Origin: PALSA-1336 sp038203095
GTDB lineage: Bacteria > Patescibacteriota > Doudnabacteria > UBA920
NCBI GenBank assembly: GCA_038203095.1
Contig: JBBREH010000030.1
Location: 1 to 15,486, forward strand
Reading direction: 5' to 3'
Length of the DNA: 15,486 nt
The notes beneath the pieces are model-generated. The model was not told where the DNA came from, searched no databases, and saw nothing but the letters and a program-made list of their open reading frames with translations. Of the stretch, positions 6,566 to 13,708 are shown in pieces. Made by a program: the position numbers and the translations under genes. The stretch's first letter is position 1, and each line of letters starts with the position of its first letter.

Positions 6566-7204
6566 ATGCCCCAAATCATCCCCGCAATTTTAGAGACAAC
6601 TAAGGAAGGGTTTTTAAGTATGGTACAGAATGTGGTTAGATTGCCGGGGCTGGAGCGGATTCAGGTGGATTTTGGCGATGGCAAATTCATCGCCGCCAAA
6701 CTTTTGTCAGCCGCGGATATGGACACGCTAAATCCGGCCTTCCACTGGGAAGCGCATTTAATGGTAAAAAATCCCAATGACTTTTTAGATTATCAGATTT
6801 GTGGGTTTAAAACTTTAATTGTTCATTACGAAGCTTTTTTATCATCAGATGATCTTAAAAGGACCTTGGCTAACATAAAACAGATGGGCTTTAAAACATC
6901 GGTCGCTATAAATCCCAACACACCGGTAAGTGTGCTTAAAGATATATTAGCAGACCAATATCTGATAATGAGCGTTATTCCGGGCAAACAGGGGCAGTCT
7001 TTTATAGAAACATCGCTAGATAAAATCCGAGAACTAAAAAAACTGCTGCCCCATGCTATAATAGAAGTAGATGGAGGGGTTAACGAGGCAAATATAGGAG
7101 CTCTTAAACAAGCTGGCGTAGACTTAATTTGTGTAGGCAGCGCATTGGTAAAAGCTGATAATGTCCCTCAGGCTTATGAAAAATTGCTTAGAGCCGTTGG
7201 GTAG
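6566..7204 (+). CDS. rpe: Ribulose-phosphate 3-epimerase-like protein
   Basis: This is a 212-residue TIM-barrel protein of the Rpe family, which interconverts ribulose-5-phosphate and xylulose-5-phosphate. Family landmarks are PAIL at 6-9, QVDFGDG at 33-39, AHLMVKNP at 63-70 (H64), LIVHYEA at 84-90, MSVIPGKQGQSF at 135-146 (usually NPGFGGQ), and EVDGGVNEAN at 167-176 (D169). The usual first metal ligand, the His of the H-x-D-x-M-D-G motif, is Gln (Q33) here, while D35, H64 and D169 remain. Metal binding may be altered, or the protein may act on another sugar phosphate. The start ATG at 6566 has no Shine-Dalgarno site and is preceded by the palindromic element. Confidence 0.82.
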   Translation: MPQIIPAILETTKEGFLSMVQNVVRLPGLERIQVDFGDGKFIAAKLLSAADMDTLNPAFHWEAHLMVKNPNDFLDYQICGFKTLIVHYEAFLSSDDLKRTLANIKQMGFKTSVAINPNTPVSVLKDILADQYLIMSVIPGKQGQSFIETSLDKIRELKKLLPHAIIEVDGGVNEANIGALKQAGVDLICVGSALVKADNVPQAYEKLLRAVG

Positions 7205-7215
7205 TAATATTGTTT

Positions 7216-7770
7216 ATGACAAAAGAAGGTAGACAATCGGGTTTTGCCCACGCATCAAGTGAATTGGTGCATGGGTTTACCCTCATCGAGCTTTTAGTAG
7301 TTATCGCCATCATTGGATTGTTGGCCAGCGTGGTTTTAGTGGCCCTAAATGGGGCGAGAATAAAAGCGCGCGATGTAAAACGGAAAGCCGATCTAAAACA
7401 AATTTATACCGCTTTGGAGTTGTATTACAATGAATATGGTGGATATCCTTCGTCTGCTTGGCCAAGCGTAGATTACAGAATAACAGCAAGCCTGGCGCAG
7501 GAACCAAAAATGTTAAACTATCTTGCCAAATTTCCAAAAGATCCCAGTGGGGCTGATAATTGTTATAGTAATGGGTATTTGTATATTAGTAACGTTTATA
7601 ATGATGGGTCGAGTAATAATGCTAAAGCTTCGTCGTATGTTCTATACGCCACATTGGAAGATCAAGCCACAAGCAACTTAAGTAATGCAGGGAATGATGC
7701 GTGGTTGGCAGGAGGAGCTAATGCCTGTACATCGAGCCGGCCAAATTATCGACTAGGATTGTATAATTAG
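7216..7770 (+). CDS. Type IV prepilin-like protein (array copy 5)
   Basis: From ATG 7216 the prepilin has 184 residues; a TTG at 7210 would add two. The 20-residue leader (MTKEGRQSGFAHASSELVHG) is longer and less basic than usual and precedes F21TLIELLVVIAIIGLLA. The array hallmark LNGARIKARDVKRKADLKQI follows, then a Tyr-, Ser- and Asn-rich domain containing NCYSNGYLYI and NACTSS with two Cys. It stands about 4.2 kb from the first cluster, directly after the rpe-like gene (stop 7202-7204), so it may be co-transcribed with it. Function is as for the other copies. Confidence 0.9.
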   Translation: MTKEGRQSGFAHASSELVHGFTLIELLVVIAIIGLLASVVLVALNGARIKARDVKRKADLKQIYTALELYYNEYGGYPSSAWPSVDYRITASLAQEPKMLNYLAKFPKDPSGADNCYSNGYLYISNVYNDGSSNNAKASSYVLYATLEDQATSNLSNAGNDAWLAGGANACTSSRPNYRLGLYN

Positions 7771-7792
7771 TAGTAAAAGTAGCTAGCAAAGT

Positions 7793-8140
7793 ATGAAATT
7801 ATTTTCTTTGGAATCAAAATTGAGCTTGGTGGGATGGAGCGTTTTAAGTGGTCTTTTAGCAAATACTTTATTTTATTATTTTAGCAAAGTTAAAATTTTT
7901 GACTGTTTTGATTTGGACTGTCAAAGAGAAGTCATTGATTATGGTTGGCCTTTTAAATTTTTACCATATAAACTTAATGGTTATGTTCCCAGTACGGTCA
8001 AAGAAATATTGTTTTATCCGGTTATCCGATATATTTTTATTTTAGATTCTTTATTTTGGATTTTAATAGTTTTTATTATTTTAAGTTTAATCAGATATTT
8101 TAAAAAGAAAAACACGTCAATGACATCAAGGCAGGCTTGA
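7793..8140 (+). CDS. Small two-helix membrane protein, unknown function
   Basis: The protein has 115 residues. A hydrophobic segment lies at about 10-30, then a polar loop with C38 and C43 (CFDLDC) and aromatic residues, a second hydrophobic stretch at about 75-102, and a basic tail (RYFKKKNTS). I do not recognise a family. The architecture (helix, loop with a Cys pair, helix, Lys-rich end) resembles the 90-residue protein at 4876, though identity is low. It begins 22 bases after the prepilin copy 5 stop. The last few codons run into the DUF559-associated repeat region, so the original C-terminus may have been altered. Confidence 0.65.
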   Translation: MKLFSLESKLSLVGWSVLSGLLANTLFYYFSKVKIFDCFDLDCQREVIDYGWPFKFLPYKLNGYVPSTVKEILFYPVIRYIFILDSLFWILIVFIILSLIRYFKKKNTSMTSRQA

Positions 8141-8145
8141 GCGGA

Positions 8146-8779
8146 GTGCAGTCTCTCCTCCTGAAAAGGAGGAGTACCGCCCGCAGGGCGGGGAGGTGGT
8201 AAAAAATTAAAAGGACAATACCGCCCCGACTCGCGTAATGTCCTTGATTTTCAAAGCAAAACTGCGGAGTACTCCTGCCTCTGGTGGGAGGGAGGTGATA
8301 AAAAACGATTTTGTTATACAATAATCCAAATAATAAAGATCTACGCCAGAAATTACGAAATAATCTCGGACTGCCTGAAATTATTCTTTGGAGGGAACTA
8401 AAAGGGTCCAAGTTTGGTAAAAAATTTAGAAGGCAGTATGGGGTTGGATCTTACGTATTAGATTTTTACTGTCCGGAAATTTGATTGGGAATTGAGCTTG
8501 ACGGTAGTACTCACGATAGCACTAAAGCTTATAATTATGATCAAGCACGAACAGAATTTATTCAAAACCAGAATATAAAAATTATTAGGTTTCAGAATAA
8601 AGAAGTTTTAAATAATTTAAATGGTGTTATAGAAGAAGTTAAGAAATATTTATAAATTTAAATACCACCTCCCCTCGCTGGCGCGAGGTACTCCTCCTAT
8701 AAATAGGAGGAGACTACCACCCCGTCTCGCTGCGCGAGACACCCCTCCTTGAAAAGGAGGGGAAGCTCCGCAGTTTTGC
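8146..8779. mobile_element. Inverted-repeat element around a broken DUF559 gene (element B)
   Basis: The left end 8151-8200 has hairpins CTCCTCCT/AGGAGGAG and CCGCCC/GGGCGG followed by GGAGGTGGTA. Its inverted counterpart is at 8664-8715 (TACCACCTCCCC, then CTCCTCCT/AGGAGGAG, then ACT). A second pair, GCAAAACTGCGGAG at 8256-8269 and its exact complement at 8766-8779, encloses the gene as well. The right end also has GTCTCGC/GCGAGAC and CCCCTCCTT/AAGGAGGGG hairpins. A further short inverted repeat, AAGGACA/TGTCCTT, lies at 8211-8245. The bases outside the gene in 8141-8824 consist largely of such palindromes. Confidence 0.6.
8305..8655 (+). pseudogene. DUF559 endonuclease-domain gene with lost start and internal TGA
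   Basis: The frame encodes ILLYNNPNNKDLRQKLRNN, EIILWRELKGSKFGKKFRRQ, LDFYCPEI, a TGA (8482-8484), then LGIELDGSTHD and a C-terminal IKIIRFQNKEV strand, ending at TAA 8653-8655. This is a full-length DUF559 protein of about 116 codons. Where ATG is expected there is ACG (8305-8307), with GGGAGG correctly placed upstream. A TTG at 8311 could still start it. The TGA falls at the position of a Lys in the copy at 4347, between the DF and ELDG parts of the active site. Since TGA ends other genes here, this is most simply a nonsense mutation. Confidence 0.8.
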
Positions 8780-8824
8780 AGATAAGCTTATTTAGCTTTC
8801 AATCAAAGAAAATTAACAACCAAT

Positions 8825-9676
8825 ATGCAACAACTTTCCGTCAAAGAACTCAAACTCAAAGCCAACGATATTCGCCAAGACATTATTAGTATGCTGCTTG
8901 CCGCGGGTAGCGGGCATAGCGCCGGGCCGCTGGATATGGCGGATATTTTTACTGCGCTGTATTTTAATGTGATGAATGTGAATCCGAAAAATCCGCAAAT
9001 GCCGGAGCGGGATTATTTGGTTTTGTCCTGTGGGCATATTTGCCCGGTACTTTATGCGGCTATGGGAGAGGCCGGCTATTTTCCTAAAGAAGAACTTTTA
9101 ACGTTAAGGAAACTGGGCACGCGTTTGCACGGTCACCCGCACAATTTGGCTTTGCCCGGCATCGAGACATCATCCGGTCCATTGTCGCAAGGTAGTAGCC
9201 AGGCGGTGGGAATTGCCTGGGGATTGAAAATGGATAAAAAGCCTAACTATGTTTATTTGGTTGTCTCCGACGGCGAACAGCAGGAAGGCCAGACTTGGGA
9301 AGCGGCAATGTTTGCAGGAAAATATCATTTAGATAATTTAATAGCCATAATGGATAGAAACCGTATTCAAATAGATGGCGACACGGAAGACATAATGCCT
9401 TTAGATGACCTTAAAGCCAAATACGAAAGTTTTAACTGGAATGTAATTGAAATTGACGGTAACAAAATGGAAGAAGTTTTAAACGCTTACCAAAAGGCCA
9501 AAACTTTAAAAGGTAAGCCAATAATGATTTTGGCTAATACCCTAGCCGGTAAAGGCGTAAGCTTTATGGAAGGCAACTACAAATGGCACGGCAACCCGCC
9601 AAATAAAGAACAGGCGGCGGAAGCAATAAAAGAATTGCAAATGGAACGAGAAAAAATTAAAGGAGCAGAAAAATAA
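8825..9676 (+). CDS. tktA: Transketolase, N-terminal (TPP-binding) subunit
   Basis: This is a 283-residue split-type transketolase subunit that binds the pyrophosphate of thiamine diphosphate. Together with the C-terminal subunit it moves two-carbon ketol units between pentose, triose, tetrose and heptose phosphates. Visible features are GSGHSAGPLDMAD at 28-40 (H31), LSCGHICPVLYAAMG at 67-81 (H71), LHGHPH at 101-106, and the TPP-Mg motif SDGEQQEGQTWEA at 148-160 with N179 completing it. The usual GDG is SDG here. The start ATG follows an AT-rich leader without a Shine-Dalgarno site. Its partner is 2.6 kb downstream, separated by two other genes, which is unusual for split transketolases. Confidence 0.95.
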   Translation: MQQLSVKELKLKANDIRQDIISMLLAAGSGHSAGPLDMADIFTALYFNVMNVNPKNPQMPERDYLVLSCGHICPVLYAAMGEAGYFPKEELLTLRKLGTRLHGHPHNLALPGIETSSGPLSQGSSQAVGIAWGLKMDKKPNYVYLVVSDGEQQEGQTWEAAMFAGKYHLDNLIAIMDRNRIQIDGDTEDIMPLDDLKAKYESFNWNVIEIDGNKMEEVLNAYQKAKTLKGKPIMILANTLAGKGVSFMEGNYKWHGNPPNKEQAAEAIKELQMEREKIKGAEK

Positions 9677-9679
9677 GCT

Positions 9680-10009
9680 ATGGGTACAGAAAGGAAATTA
9701 GACCAACCAGAAATCAGAAAAATGGACTATAAAACAGTTTTAGCTTTGGCAAATGAAAATCCTGCAGATTTTGAAAAAGCCAAAATCCTTGCCTTAGACG
9801 CTCATATTGTAAGCTCATATAGAGTTATTAATAGACGCGGTATTTATAGCGATCATCCCGAGTTGGAAAATTTAAATACGCTATTGGAACTTTGGTCTTT
9901 TGCTCAAGCAAAAAACTTAGTTGCTGATTATAATTTAGAGCACGATGCGGTTTTGACTTACGCCAGACAAAATTTTATAGAAATATCAGGCTTTGAAAAA
10001 GTAACTTAA
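9680..10009 (+). CDS. Hypothetical soluble protein between transketolase and DUF2339 genes
   Basis: The protein has 109 residues, is mostly helical-looking and acidic, with no signal peptide or membrane segment. I do not recognise a family. It starts three bases after the transketolase N-terminal subunit stop and ends 18 bases before the DUF2339 gene, so it is probably in one operon with them. Notable segments are ADFEKAKILALDAHIVSSYR and RRGIYSDHPELENLNTLLE. No Cys is present. Codon use resembles its neighbours. Confidence 0.65.
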   Translation: MGTERKLDQPEIRKMDYKTVLALANENPADFEKAKILALDAHIVSSYRVINRRGIYSDHPELENLNTLLELWSFAQAKNLVADYNLEHDAVLTYARQNFIEISGFEKVT

Positions 10010-10027
10010 ATAATTTAAAAAACTCGT

Positions 10028-12229
10028 ATGGAATTTTTATTATTTGTCGGTGTGCTGGTAATTTTGTTTTGGGTGGGTAGTGTTAGCTCTCGCTTGTCCG
10101 AAGTGGAAAAGAGGCTTAAGGCTGGCGTGGCTTTGCCGAGTGCAGACCAGGAGTCTCGGTCTTTGCCTGAGCATCAGCCTAGCCAGGCGCCCGGATTTTT
10201 ACAGCCTAAATACCAGCCGTCTCAGACTTCACATAGTCTGCTAAATTCTCCTGCCATAGCTACCAGTATGCCGCAAACCAGTCTGCGCGCGCAGGCCAAA
10301 CCCCTGACCGAGGCACAACAAACCGAGCTGGCGACTAACTGGCTGAACAAAATTGGCATGGTGGCTTTGCTTTTAGGTATGGTTTTCTTTTTTAAATACG
10401 CCATTGACCAGGGCTGGATAAACCCGTGGGCGCGTATTATTATCGGCTTTTTAGTTTCAGGGCTTTTGGTGTATTTGGGTGAGCTGTGGAAAGAAAAATA
10501 CGGAAGTAAAGCTTACGCGCTCTCCGGCGGGGGCATAGCGCTATTTTATTTTTCCATTTTTGCCGCCTACCAGTTTTATCACATTATTCCCCAACCAGTT
10601 GCTTGGGTTTTGATGCTCATTGTGGCAGGCACTTCCATTTGGTTGTCTTTCCGCTACTCGTCTTTGACTTTAGGGGTCTTAGGTTTTTTTGGCGCATATG
10701 GCAGTCCGCTAATACTTAGTTCCGGGCAAGACCAGCAAATTTCTCTATTTATTTATTTAAGCATAATGAACCTAGTGGCGTTGATAATTTGCCTCAAAAA
10801 GTATTGGGTGGAGTTGTTATTTTTGGGCTTTTTGGGTACAGTTGTAGATTATGGGTTTTGGGCAAACAACTATTCCAATTATCAAAATACTTTTTCCAGC
10901 GTATTTTTTATAGTTTTTTCAACGCTACTCATAGCGGCTGGAGCCGCGGCCTTGCTGCGCTATCATAAAGAAAAAAATAGTTTGCCCGAGCAATTAGAAA
11001 AAAATTTATCAGCGCTGTTTATTTTTGCCGGCGGGTTTTATTTTTTCAGCCTCTGGATTCTACTAAATAATTCTTACCATAACTTTTTGGCTCCTATGGT
11101 GCTTTTGGGCAGTGTTATTTTCTTTTTTATTTACGCTGTTTTAGACCGGCTCGAATACCGCGCTGTCAACTATTGTCTGTCTTTTGTTGCCAGTGGTTTG
11201 TTGGTTAGCGCCAGCCTCTGGCAGTTTGACGGCAAAGCCCAGGCGCTCGCTTTGCTCGGCATTGCGCTGCTTGGTACCAGCATCGGTTTTTTGGTCAAGC
11301 GCGAGGAGCTAAGAGTTTGGGGCTTGATTGTGCTGTTTATGTCTTTGTTCAAATCTTTGTTTGAACCTTACACCTTAGACGACAAAGTTTTTTTGTTCAA
11401 CGCCAAATTTGGTTTAATGCTTGCCAACACTTTGGCCATGCTGTTTGTGGGCTGGCTTTACGGTAAGTTTAAGGCCACGGAAACAGAAAAAAATGTCGAG
11501 CAGGGCTTGCAGATTGTCGCGGCAATTATTTTGTGGCTCGCGGTGTCGTGGGATATGTTCTCAGGTCTGGCGGGTCTCGGTAGTCACTCTGTGGATAATT
11601 TTATGACGTTTTGGTGGGTAATTTACCCCGGCGCGCTGGCGGCGGCGGCATTTGTTTCGCGTCGTAAGCAGTTAATGAATTTGGCTTTAATTTTATTGCT
11701 CGCGAGTTTTATTAAAGTTTTAATTTTACCGTATGGCGACCACGACCCGCTTTTTGTGAATGCAAAATTCGGGTTGATGCTTGCCCAAACCCTAGCTTTG
11801 TTTTTTGTGGCTGTTCTCCATCAAAAGTCCGAAAATCAAAGCGAAGCCTCCGACGTAATGCATGTGGTAGCCAGCCTGCTATTCTGGTTCGCGGTTTCCT
11901 GGGAAATTGTGCAATTTTTTCAGGGCTCCCAAAGCACCAATGCACGCAACTTGCTTTTGAGCCTGTGGTGGATAGCGTACGCGGTTATCTTAATGGTGGC
12001 CGGAGGCCTGGCCAGAAAACCGGTTTTCCGGAAAGTCGCTATTGCTTTATTTGGCTTGAGTATTTTAAAAGTATTCTTATACGATGTTCAGGCTTTAGAT
12101 ACTCCGTACCGGATAATTGCCTTTATTGTTTTGGGCGTCATTCTGCTTTCAGTTTCATTTGCCTATCAAAAAAATAAAGAAACGATTGTTAATTTTTTGG
12201 AGGCCGATGGTCAGAATAAATTAATTTAG
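10028..12229 (+). CDS. DUF2339 multi-pass membrane protein
   Basis: This is a 733-residue protein of the DUF2339 family (predicted polytopic membrane protein, function unknown). The N-terminal helix is at 1-19, then a short charged coil (SRLSEVEKRLKAG), a Pro/Gln/Ser-rich linker to about residue 92, and the family signature LATNWLNKIGMVALLLGMVFF split over about 102-122. About twenty or more hydrophobic segments follow, including LSGGGIALFYFSIFAAYQFY and FGAYGSPLILSSG. The C-terminal part contains an internal duplication: NAKFGLMLANTLAMLFVGWL is repeated 120 residues later as NAKFGLMLAQTLALFFVAVL. It lies between the two transketolase halves, perhaps co-transcribed with the first half; a functional link is not known. 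Confidence 0.85.
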   Translation: MEFLLFVGVLVILFWVGSVSSRLSEVEKRLKAGVALPSADQESRSLPEHQPSQAPGFLQPKYQPSQTSHSLLNSPAIATSMPQTSLRAQAKPLTEAQQTELATNWLNKIGMVALLLGMVFFFKYAIDQGWINPWARIIIGFLVSGLLVYLGELWKEKYGSKAYALSGGGIALFYFSIFAAYQFYHIIPQPVAWVLMLIVAGTSIWLSFRYSSLTLGVLGFFGAYGSPLILSSGQDQQISLFIYLSIMNLVALIICLKKYWVELLFLGFLGTVVDYGFWANNYSNYQNTFSSVFFIVFSTLLIAAGAAALLRYHKEKNSLPEQLEKNLSALFIFAGGFYFFSLWILLNNSYHNFLAPMVLLGSVIFFFIYAVLDRLEYRAVNYCLSFVASGLLVSASLWQFDGKAQALALLGIALLGTSIGFLVKREELRVWGLIVLFMSLFKSLFEPYTLDDKVFLFNAKFGLMLANTLAMLFVGWLYGKFKATETEKNVEQGLQIVAAIILWLAVSWDMFSGLAGLGSHSVDNFMTFWWVIYPGALAAAAFVSRRKQLMNLALILLLASFIKVLILPYGDHDPLFVNAKFGLMLAQTLALFFVAVLHQKSENQSEASDVMHVVASLLFWFAVSWEIVQFFQGSQSTNARNLLLSLWWIAYAVILMVAGGLARKPVFRKVAIALFGLSILKVFLYDVQALDTPYRIIAFIVLGVILLSVSFAYQKNKETIVNFLEADGQNKLI

Positions 12230-12232
12230 CAA

Positions 12233-12260
12233 TTGAGTATATTGACTATTAAATTATAAT
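12233..12260 (+). promoter_or_regulatory. Sigma-70-type promoter for the transketolase C-terminal gene
   Basis: TTGAGT (12233-12238) and a perfect TATAAT (12255-12260) are separated by 16 bases. The ATG of the next gene begins only eight bases after the -10 box, so the transcript would start at or within a base or two of the start codon, i.e. leaderless. There is no Shine-Dalgarno site to argue against this. Confidence 0.55.
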
Positions 12261-12268
12261 CAAAAAAA

Positions 12269-13240
12269 ATGAATCTCAACCCTAAAATCGGACAAAAAGA
12301 TATTGAGCAGGAACCAACCCGTAAAGGCTATGGACAGGGCTTGGTGGATTTGGGGGACGCTGACCCAAATGTAGTTGTTTTAACTGCTGACCTTTCGGAG
12401 TCCACCATGGTGCATGATTTTGCCAAAAAATTTCCCGAGCGGTTTGTGCAAGTCGGCGTGGCAGAGCAGAATATGATGGGTATTGCCGCCGGCTTAGCGC
12501 TTTACGGCAAAACCACTTTTGTCGCATCGTACGCTGTTTTTTCTCCTGGTCGCAGTTGGGACCAAATGCGCGTAAGTGTTTGCTATAGTCAGGCCAATGT
12601 GAAAGTCGCGGGCGCGCATACCGGTGTGACGGTAGGACCTGACGGAGCCACTCATCAGGCTCTGGAAGATGTGGCCATTATGCGCGTACTGCCGGATTTA
12701 ATAGTAGAAGTGCCTTGCGATGCCATTGAGGCGCGTAAAACTACGGTCGCGCTTGGAAAAATGAAAGGCCCGGCGTATTTTAGGTTGGGTCGTTCTAAGA
12801 CCCCAGTTATTACAACTGCCGAAACTCCTTTTACTATTGGCAAAGCAGAAATTTTTCGTGATGGAAAAGATGTGGCCATAATCGGCAGCGGTCCGGTTTT
12901 GTATAATGGTTTATTAGCAGCCATTGAGCTGGAAAAAGAGGGGATTTCGGTAATGGTCGTAAACAATCACACAATAAAGCCGATTGACGTGGAAACTATT
13001 GTGAGTGCGGCAAAAAAATGCGGCGCGGTGGTAACTTTGGAAGAACATCAGACCCAAGCCGGTTGCGGCAGCGCGGTGTGCGAAGTGCTGGCGATGAATT
13101 TTCCGGTACCCGTGGAAATGGTGGGCATGCCCAATACTTTTGGCGAGTCCGGCCAGCCGGAAGAGCTAATTAAAAAATATGGGATGGACTCATTAGCTGT
13201 TGTGAGCGCTGTGAGGAGCGTCTTAAAAAGAAAGGTATAA
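12269..13240 (+). CDS. tktB: Transketolase, C-terminal subunit
   Basis: This 323-residue protein contains the pyrimidine-binding and C-terminal domains of transketolase. The catalytic Glu is E66 in VGVAEQNMMGIAAGLALYG; substrate and cofactor residues lie in AGAHTGVTVGPDGATHQALE at 115-133 (H117, H129). The Rossmann-like last domain (about residues 195-320) includes AIIGSGPVLYNGLLAA and VVTLEEHQTQAGCGSAVCEV. With the 8825-9676 subunit it forms a complete enzyme. It probably has its own promoter just upstream in addition to any read-through. The start gives a 17-residue lead before the conserved TRKGYGQGLVDLG segment. 1-Deoxyxylulose synthase is a relative but is encoded as one longer chain with other motifs. 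Confidence 0.95.
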   Translation: MNLNPKIGQKDIEQEPTRKGYGQGLVDLGDADPNVVVLTADLSESTMVHDFAKKFPERFVQVGVAEQNMMGIAAGLALYGKTTFVASYAVFSPGRSWDQMRVSVCYSQANVKVAGAHTGVTVGPDGATHQALEDVAIMRVLPDLIVEVPCDAIEARKTTVALGKMKGPAYFRLGRSKTPVITTAETPFTIGKAEIFRDGKDVAIIGSGPVLYNGLLAAIELEKEGISVMVVNNHTIKPIDVETIVSAAKKCGAVVTLEEHQTQAGCGSAVCEVLAMNFPVPVEMVGMPNTFGESGQPEELIKKYGMDSLAVVSAVRSVLKRKV

Positions 13241-13242
13241 AT

Positions 13243-13536
13243 ATGACCGCTGAACATTTAATTGAAAATAAAGGGCTGATTTCTCTAAGCGAGGTAAATA
13301 ATAATTTGAAGCAAGAAATTGCTCAGATTGTTGATGATGTTGTTGCTCAGAATGAAACAGCAGAGATTGGTGAAGTAAGAGCCATAATAGCCTCAAGTAT
13401 TAACCAAAGATTTTCACAGGATGTTCAGGGTTTTTGTTTGTATTCCGCAAATCGCTATTTAGACAATGATTTTATTATTACTACGGAAAAAGGCTTGCAT
13501 AAAGGACCTTATAAAAGAAAAAATTCACCTAAATAA
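13243..13536 (+). CDS. Hypothetical small protein after transketolase
   Basis: The protein has 97 residues, starting two bases after the transketolase C-terminal stop, which suggests co-transcription. An acidic helical N-terminal half (NNLKQEIAQIVDDVVAQNE, EIGEVRAIIASSINQRF) is followed by a shorter segment FCLYSANRYLDNDFIITTEK and a basic tail KGPYKRKNSPK. I do not recognise a family. Its position next to mobile-element debris leaves open that it is a transferred or truncated gene, but codon use looks ordinary. Confidence 0.55.
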   Translation: MTAEHLIENKGLISLSEVNNNLKQEIAQIVDDVVAQNETAEIGEVRAIIASSINQRFSQDVQGFCLYSANRYLDNDFIITTEKGLHKGPYKRKNSPK

Positions 13537-13603
13537 AAGATAATAAAAAATTTGGTATTGGAAAATGAGGATTATTGGAGTGGAAAAAAAGTTTTAGCAA
13601 AAA

Positions 13604-13675
13604 ATGAAGCAAAAATATACAACAAATTTAGGTTTTACTCTTATTGAACTATTGGTTGTCATTGCCATTATTGGC
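13604..13675 (+). pseudogene. Prepilin gene cut by an insertion sequence (array copy 6)
   Basis: ATG at 13604 begins MKQKYTTNLG followed by FTLIELLVVIAIIG, the same leader and helix start as the intact prepilins. After 24 codons the sequence crosses into the left end of the IS3-family element and reads RYPKF then TAG (13691-13693). No matching remainder of the pilin is found on the other side of the element, where transposase debris lies instead. The gene is therefore disrupted and its 3' part lost or moved. Confidence 0.85.
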
Positions 13676-13708
13676 AGGTACCCGAAATTCTAGACACTTA
13701 GTCTGAGG

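Noticed and set aside
8100..8411. Minus-strand frame of 103 codons
   Set aside because: It consists largely of translated palindromic repeats and the antisense of the DUF559 remnant.
8482..8484. TGA recoded as an amino acid (as in Gracilibacteria/SR1)
   Set aside because: TGA is the natural stop of the DUF559 gene at 4347, both small membrane proteins and OrfA, and no other gene has internal TGA. A nonsense mutation is simpler.
6388..8779. CRISPR array
   Set aside because: The repeated palindromes are few, unevenly spaced and in both orientations, without regular unique spacers or cas genes.
12242..12260. TTGACT as the -35 box upstream of the transketolase C-terminal gene
   Set aside because: Its spacing to TATAAT is only seven bases; TTGAGT at 12233 has the correct 16-base spacing.
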